From Hormiphora californensis (lineage: Eukaryota; Ctenophora; Tentaculata; Cydippida; Pleurobrachiidae), in NCBI GenBank assembly GCA_020137815.1, contig CM035358.1, positions 7,759,070 through 7,823,069 on the forward strand: a stretch of 64,000 nt of DNA, written 5' to 3'. The notes below the pieces were generated by a model, which was not told the DNA's origin, ran no database searches, and was given only the letters and a program-made list of their open reading frames with translations. Position 1 is the first letter of the stretch. Each line of letters starts with the position of its first letter. The translations under genes were made by a program, and so were the position numbers. This document shows positions 57,794 to 64,000 of the stretch, piece after piece.

Positions 57794-60700
57794 ATGCATC
57801 CGAACCAAAGTGTATGGAGGAAAGTCCACCCTCGGCTGGTTATCAGAGAGGGATCAGATGCTGGGGATGCTCCACCAGACCTACCATCCGGTGGAACAAA
57901 GGTGTTTATTTTCAAATTCATCTATCTACTGCTACAATTACTATCTAGACTCTGAAATTGTTTTTTTTTCTTGTCTACGCCAAGTTTGGAAACCGTCGAA
58001 TTTAGTACATCACTAGATCATTAGATTATCAACAAATCAATAATTCTATTGCGTACCTGACTCATAACGTGTTCTTTCCAGATGGGTGGAGCCAGTAGAT
58101 TGGACAACCGGCGGCTCTCTCGTCTTTCTGACCAGGCACCATCAGCAGGAGCGTATCGGATAGTACAGGGATGGTTGGGTGAGAGATATGAGCCTCACGA
58201 CGGCGGAGAGGTAGGATCCATAGAGAATTCAGAAAACACATTGTTGGAAATGAAATTGACCATTTGATAAACTCACGTTCATAGATCAGCAAAATATACG
58301 ACTTATATAACTATCCCCCACTAATACAGATGGGTTGGTTGGAGGATTTTAAAGAATTTGCAGCAGATACAAGTGCACACGGGGTGAAGTATGTGTTTCA
58401 TAGCAACCACAATGTGAGTTATTATTGGGGGATTCTATTTATGGATTTCTATCAGTGGGATTAGGGAATGGCAGTTGACACTAGGTCATGAGAGCACTGT
58501 CCTGACCCTTATCTCGCGAGAACCGTGCGGTCAGAACATTGTCCTGACACTTATCTCGCGAGCACCGTGCGGTCAGAGCATTGGCTTGACAGAGTTGACA
58601 GGAAATTGGGAGTTAAAGTAACCCCTCTTTCTCCAGATGATACAAACACTGTTTCTCTTCATGTGGTTGGCATCCATTGGGTATGCTGTTTATGTAATAG
58701 CATCATCTACAATGTCGTTCATAGGAAAACCAACGGGTAAGAAAGAGCTGATGGTATGAATTGCTTAAAAAGCTTTCCACTCTCACTTCCTTGATGTTCA
58801 AGTCTCACTTCCTTGATTGTCACCAGGTACCAAGTTTCACACAGTACTTCCCTCTCTGCAGGTACCAAGTTTCACCCAGTACTTCCCTCTCTGCAGGTAC
58901 CAAGTTTCACCCAGTACTTCCCTCTCTGCAGGTACCAAGTTTCACCCAGTATTTCCCTCTCTGCAGGTACCAAGTTTCACCCAGTACCTCCCTCTCTGCA
59001 GGTACCAAGTTTCACACAGTACTTCCCTCTCTGCAGGTACCAAGTTTCAGGTGATAGCAAGTCAGTTGGACCACCAGGAGAATATCAATCTTCAGAGTGC
59101 TGTCCAGTTTCCCACCATATCAGTGTGCAGTCACAATCAGGTAATATCTTGTCAGGTCAATGCTCTGATAGCTTCATATGATACAGTGGGAATTGTCTTG
59201 AAGTTGTGTCCACAGTTTGGATTCTTGGACTCTGTCCTCTGAACTCTACAATCCAAGAATCCCAACTCCCTAATATTTCCATTTGTACGGGTTGGAAAGG
59301 TACGCCTACAACACCTAACATGACTCTTCTTTCAAGGTGTCTCTAAAGTGGTCGAAAGAGAGGCCAGGATTAGAGAAACTGCTGGAAAAGTTCGATTTGT
59401 GGAACCCTGTAATTGCAGCTAACATTGATTGGGATACACCCGAATTCGAAAAGTTAGTTTATTACTCTTACTGTTCCATTTTCGCAAGAATTCCCGAGAT
59501 TACAGTAACTTCCCGAGATGAGTATAATTTCCGAAACAAACGAGTTTCCCTCTCTCAATCTCATCACATGTTTCCTCTCTCTCTTCACCCCTTACTCAAA
59601 GATCTCTGACCAGGTGGAGAAATGCAACGTATGAGGAAGTTATAAAGAAGGGAGGACCTGGTAACAGGACATTCATCCAGTGTGAACACGGTATCATGTT
59701 GTGTAGTGATGTTCTCAAGGAAAACTCATACACTAGGGTGGGTACAATAGGATATTATAATATATCAGATAACTGCAAGGATCTATAGATCTAAATAAAT
59801 TGTTAAGATACCAAGCAAATGATTCATTGATTCAAAGAACTTGATATTTTACTTAGCACAACACACCCCTCGAAATACCCTGGCATCATCTTCTAAGAGG
59901 CCAGTCCAGTTACCACCTTTTACCCTACCCTCATCATCTTCCAGGAGGCGAGTGTGAATGGTAACTGTTTCCGAGTTAACCCCGAGGGGAAACTAAAGGG
60001 TAAAGGTGGAGAGTACGGGAGGTTGAGGTTGATGTTCTTTGCTGATCTGAATGACTACACCGCTCCTGCAAAGAATCAAGCTCAATATGGATACACTGTG
60101 GCATTTCATGATCATGAGACTTACTCCAGTACAATTCCCTCAGGTAATTTTATCAATATCGCACAGTGCACTCAAATCAGATAGGGTCAGTGCCGCCAGA
60201 TAGGTCGTGATGCCAATCCCAGATCCCTAAAATAGCTGATGAGGTCAATGAGAGACATTCATTGTAAAAAGAGAAGATTGGCTCACTCTCTCACTCTTAT
60301 CTAACCCCCCAGGATTCTTCATGAGTCCCTAACAACCTCCTCCCCCCTCCCAGGATTCTTTATGAGTCCCTAACAACCTCCTCCCCCTCCCAGGATTCTT
60401 CATGAGTCCCTGACAACCTCCTCCCCCTCCCAGGATTCTTCATGAGTCCCTAACGACCTTCTCCCCCTCCCAGGATTCTTCATGAGTCCCTAACAACCTC
60501 CTCCCCCTCCCAGGATTCTTTATGAGTCCCTAACAATCTCCTCCCCCTCCCAGGATTCTTCATGAGTCCCTAACAACCTCCTCCCCCTCCCAGGATTCTT
60601 TATGAGTCCCTAACAACCTCCTCCCCCTCCCAGGATTCTTTATGAGTCCCTAATAACCTCCTCCCCCTCCCAGGATTCTTTATGAGTCCCTAACAACCTC

Positions 60701-61756
60701 CTCCCCCTCCCAGGATTCTTCATGAGTCCCTAACGACCTAATCCCCCTCCCAGGATTCTTCATGAGTCCCTAACGACCTCCTCCCCCTCCCAGGATTCTT
60801 CATGAGTCCCTAACAACCTAATCCCCCTCCCAGGATTCTTCATGAGTCCCTAACGACCTCTTCCCCCTCCCAGGATTCTTCATGAGTCCCTAACGACCTC
60901 CTCCCCCTCCCAGGATTCTTCATGATTCCCTAACAACCTAATCCCCCTCCCAGGATTCTTCATGAGTCCCTAACAACCTCCTCCCCCTCCCAGGATTCTT
61001 CATGAGTCCCTAACAACCTAATCCCCCTCCCAGGATTCTTCATGAGTCCCTAACGACCTCTTCCCCCTCCCAGGATTCTTCATGATTCACTAAACATAAT
61101 CCCCCGCCCGGTTCTTAATGATCCCTAACAACCTCCTCCCCCTCCAGGCCCAGGATCCTTCATGAGTCCCTAACAACACTCCTCCCCTCCCAGGGATTCT
61201 TCATGAGTCCCTAACGACCTAATCCCCCTCCCAGGATTCTTTATGAGTCCCTAACAACCTCCTCCCCCTCCCAGGATTCTTCATGAGTCCCGGCAGTATC
61301 TACAAGGTGGACCTGGGATTAGTTAGAGAGTTTAGAGAACCACCCCCGCCGGATTGTGTGATTCAACACTTGTAACTAACACATACGGTCGATACGAGGA
61401 AAACAGGTAACTAGTGATTTCATATATAATAATTGTGGGAAGTAATTTCACATAAAATACTGAATTTATCTTGTAAATCGAGGGTCTGGTAAATCGTTGG
61501 TCCAGTGAATTGAGGTTTAACTAAACATCCCTTCTCCCTCTCAGTTGTATAGCGGAGTGTAGGGGTAATAAAATGTCACTGAACGTCACTCTCCTCCTCA
61601 GTTGTATAGCGGAGTGTAGAGACAATGCCCTTATTAGGGCATGTGGTTGTGTTCACGTGGTACCACCTCACCCTGACAACAACCCCCTTGTGAAGTACAG
61701 GCCGTGTACTTTGGAGCAGTGGGCCAAGTGTGGAATGAGGGAATACAAGAAATGGG
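57794..61756 (+). CDS. DEG/ENaC family sodium channel, N-terminal ~416 residues (10 exons)
   Basis: Exons: 57794-57901, 58082-58210, 58330-58413, 58637-58736, 59037-59140, 59337-59452, 59614-59737, 59945-60143, 61275-61406 and 61602-61756. Phases agree except for a 2-base excess in exon 9. The cytosolic N-terminus carries the family His-Gly gating motif (FAADTSAHGVKYVF). Exon 4 is TM1 (LFLFMWLASIGYAVYVI). The ectodomain starts with FPTISVCSHNQ and continues with GNCFRVNP, RLRLMFFADLNDY, TVAFHDHETYSS, GFFMSPGSIYKVDLG and the Cys-rich CIAECRDNALIRACGCVHVV. TM2 with the selectivity filter is not found before the window end; repeats and histone H4 lie there. Exon 9 (near 61345) contains GTGT where GT would keep the frame: an indel or real damage. 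Start: ATG 57794, in frame with the next exons; an untranslated part of exon 1 is likely. The family includes peptide-, proton- and touch-gated channels; the gating cue here is unknown. Confidence 0.88.
58827..59036 (+). repeat. 35-base tandem array made of 3' splice sites (7 AGs)
   Basis: Seven copies of CTCTGCAG|GTACCAAGTTTCA-type sequence have acceptor AGs ending at 58826, 58861, 58896, 58931, 58966, 59001 and 59036 (the last is the true exon start). Each unit has a TTCCCTCTCTGCAG pyrimidine tract and acceptor plus the first 13 bases of the exon. The frame of the exon is open through the whole array. Confidence 0.95.
60311..61274 (+). repeat. 40-base tandem array made of 3' splice sites (~25 copies)
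   Basis: Units read CTCCCCCTCCCAG|GATTCTTCATGAGTCCC followed by TAACAACC, with a period of 40 bases. A degenerate stretch lies at 61081-61190. The final copy continues as the real exon (GATTCTTCATGAGTCCCGGC). In all upstream copies a TAA follows AGTCCC in the exon frame. Confidence 0.95.
61544..61601 (+). repeat. 57-base duplication of an acceptor and exon start
   Basis: CTCAG|TTGTATAGCGGAGTGTAG occurs with its AG ending at 61544 and again at 61601. Spacing is 57 bases, a multiple of three, and the intervening frame is open (MSLNVTLLLS). Confidence 0.9.
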
Positions 61757-61789
61757 GTATGTAACGAATCACAGTTTAAGTTTCTATCT

Positions 61790-62312
61790 GAGAAAAATTT
61801 ATCGAATCGTAATTTCTAGAAGAGAATATTTTCACGAATCGCAATTTTTCTGACCGAGAAAATTTTCTCGAATTGCAATTTCTAACCAAGAAAAATTTAT
61901 CGAATCGTATTTTCTAGCCGAGAAAATTTTCAAGAATCGCAATTTTTCTAACCGAGAAAATTTTCTCGAATTGCAATTTCTAACCAAGAAAATTTTCTCG
62001 AATCGTAATTTCTAGCCGAGAAAATTTTCACGAATCGCAATTTTTCTAACAGAGGAAATTTTCTCGAATCGCAATTTTTAAGCGAGAAAATTTTCTCGAA
62101 TCGCAATTTCTTAGCGAGAAAATTTTCCGAATTGCAATTTCTTAGCGAGATAATTTTCTCGAATCGCAATTTCTTAGCGAGAAAATTTTACAAATCGCAA
62201 TTTCTTAGCGAGATAATTTTCTCGAATCGCAATTTCTTAGCGAGAAAATTTTACAAATCGCAATTTCTTAGCGAGATAATTTTCTCGAATCGCAATTTTT
62301 TAGCGAAAAAGT
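61790..62312. repeat. Irregular tandem repeat with palindromic units
   Basis: About 15 units combine CGAGAAAATTTTCTCG (itself palindromic) with AATCGCAATTTCTTAGC. Unit length varies between roughly 30 and 40 bases and becomes regular (about 60-base higher-order) after 62130. It follows the last recognisable DEG/ENaC exon. Open frames on both strands are repeat translations. Confidence 0.9.
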
Positions 62313-62442
62313 AATTCGACTTAGCATGCTCGAAGTCCGACTTGCCTTTCGGGCTGAGCCTACCCCCCCCCCATTACTACATGTACATGTAAGAGATTTG
62401 ATGGTGTACAACGATTGTAACAGTTTCTTTTAAGATTTGGGT

Positions 62443-62458
62443 GGCTTTGAAAAAAGCC
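62443..62458 (-). terminator. Histone mRNA 3' stem-loop
   Basis: On the minus strand the sequence reads GGCTTTTTTCAAAGCC followed by ACCCA, a 6-bp stem with a 4-base loop matching the metazoan replication-dependent histone processing signal. A purine-rich AAAGAAACTG at 62421-62430 downstream fits the histone downstream element bound by U7 snRNP. It lies about 45 bases past the H4 stop. Confidence 0.92.
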
Positions 62459-62502
62459 TTTTGCGGTACTGGGCAAGCCCAGTACCTGAGATTGTAGAGA
62501 AA

Positions 62503-63400
<898 letters not shown>

Positions 63401-63417
63401 CTTTAATTTTTGAAAAA

Positions 63418-63970
63418 TGGGGGGGGGGGGGGCCAAGGCCAAAAAAAGCCAAACCCGCCCTGAAATCCGGGTCTGATCTGGCTTTTTTGGCTTTTTTGTT
63501 GCTTTTTTTGGCTTTTTTATCTGGCTTTTTTATCTGGCTTTTTTGATCTGGCTTTCTTTGGCTTTTATTGGCCTTTTTGGCTTTTTTTGGCTTTTTTTGA
63601 TCTGGCTTTTTTTGATTTAGCAGTTTTGATCTGGCTTTTTTTGGTTTTTGATCTGGCTTTTTTGATCTGGCTTTTTTTGGCCTTTTTGATCTGGCTTTTT
63701 TTGGCTTTTTTTGATCTGGCTTTTTTGGTTTTTTTGATCTGGCTTTTTTTAAATCAAACTTTTTTCGGAAAAAAAATATTTCCCTATCGATATAAAATGA
63801 TAAAACTAGATCAAAGAAGCCATTTTTAAGTGTTTTTGATGTCAAACAGACCATATAATGTCAGAATTACATGCCAAATGACCAAAAAAGTAGGGCCAAA
63901 AAAAGCCAAAAAAAGCCAGACCCGCCCTAAAATCCGGGAATGATCTGGCTTTTTTTGGCCTTGGCCCCCC
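63418..63970. repeat. GGCTTTTTT/GATCTGG repeat element
   Basis: A core of TTTTTTGGC and TTTTGATCTGGC words (63475-63750) is flanked by two similar blocks, 63425-63490 and 63893-63968. Each block has GGCCAAAAAAAGCCA, CCCGCCCT, AAATCCGGG and ATGATCTGG or CTGATCTGG. The A-rich and T-rich halves of each block are complementary, so each folds back. The Lys/Ala/Arg-rich minus-strand frame here is a repeat translation. Confidence 0.85.
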
Positions 63971-64000
63971 AAAATCAGAAATTTAATTTTTGAGAGAAAT

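Noticed and set aside
58082-58170. Reading WVEPVDWTTGGSLVFL as the DEG/ENaC frame of exon 2
   Set aside because: That frame stops at TAG and does not join exon 3; the frame starting MGGASRLDN joins exons 1 and 3 in phase 0 and leads into the HG motif.
60311-61274. CRISPR-like array
   Set aside because: The 40-base units are contiguous without unique spacers, the context is an animal intron, and the unit contains the host exon's own splice site. The same reasoning applies to 58827-59036 and 47137-48227.
61948-62314. Repeat proteins with EIIFSNRNFLA or EKIFSLKNCDS units
   Set aside because: These are translations of the CGAGAAAATTTTCTCG tandem repeat, open on both strands because the unit lacks stops.

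Overview
This window is nuclear DNA from an animal. Its genes have GT-AG introns, and they include a centriole/cilium scaffold of the ODF2/cenexin family, a DEG/ENaC sodium-channel family gene, a class A GPCR, an ShKT-repeat secreted protein and a replication-type histone H4 with the metazoan 3' stem-loop. The density of (CT)n/(GA)n microsatellites, small palindromic elements and a CR1/L2/Jockey-type retrotransposon suggests a repeat-rich invertebrate. A sponge, cnidarian or similar lineage is possible, but I cannot fix the phylum from sequence alone.

Layout. 1-4.7 kb: fragments only (an orphan minus-strand terminal exon, weak plus-strand exon candidates, a retroelement remnant). 4.69-5.60 kb (-): the 5' part of a uracil phosphoribosyltransferase homologue (UPRT). 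5.90-8.51 kb (-): a complete four-exon DDOST (OST48) gene with a ~290-bp-arm inverted repeat in intron 1. 8.76-11.14 kb (+): a ShKT-repeat secreted protein gene, divergent from DDOST, with many reading-frame breaks. 11.16-15.7 kb (-): a near full-length non-LTR retrotransposon inserted just after the ShKT stop codon. 16.6-19.05 kb: a cluster of palindromic MITE-like elements.

19.05-56.18 kb (+): one ODF2-like gene of 22 recognised exons (about 992 codons) spread over 37 kb. Its introns hold an antisense class A GPCR, two unrecognised same-strand coding segments (48.2 and 50.1 kb), a 50-bp satellite, long CT/GA tracts, a 3-kb inverted repeat, a 660-bp tandem duplication, a 100-N gap and stretches of homopolymer-inflated, probably badly called sequence.

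57.79-61.76 kb (+): ten exons of a DEG/ENaC channel; the second membrane helix is not found. Three of its introns end in tandem duplications of their own 3' splice site plus the first bases of the exon (35-bp x7, 40-bp x ~25, 57-bp x2). This is the most unusual pattern in the window. 62.4-62.8 kb (-): histone H4 with its 3' stem-loop, carrying one extra base in the N-terminal tail. 63.0-64.0 kb: repeats.

The genes form no operon. DDOST (ER N-glycosylation), UPRT (nucleotide salvage family), ODF2 (centriole appendage) and H4 are unrelated housekeeping genes; the GPCR, the channel and the ShKT protein are surface or secreted products. Base-level accuracy is uneven: ODF2, DDOST, UPRT and GPCR read without frameshifts, whereas H4, the DEG/ENaC gene, the retroelement and especially the ShKT gene carry indels.
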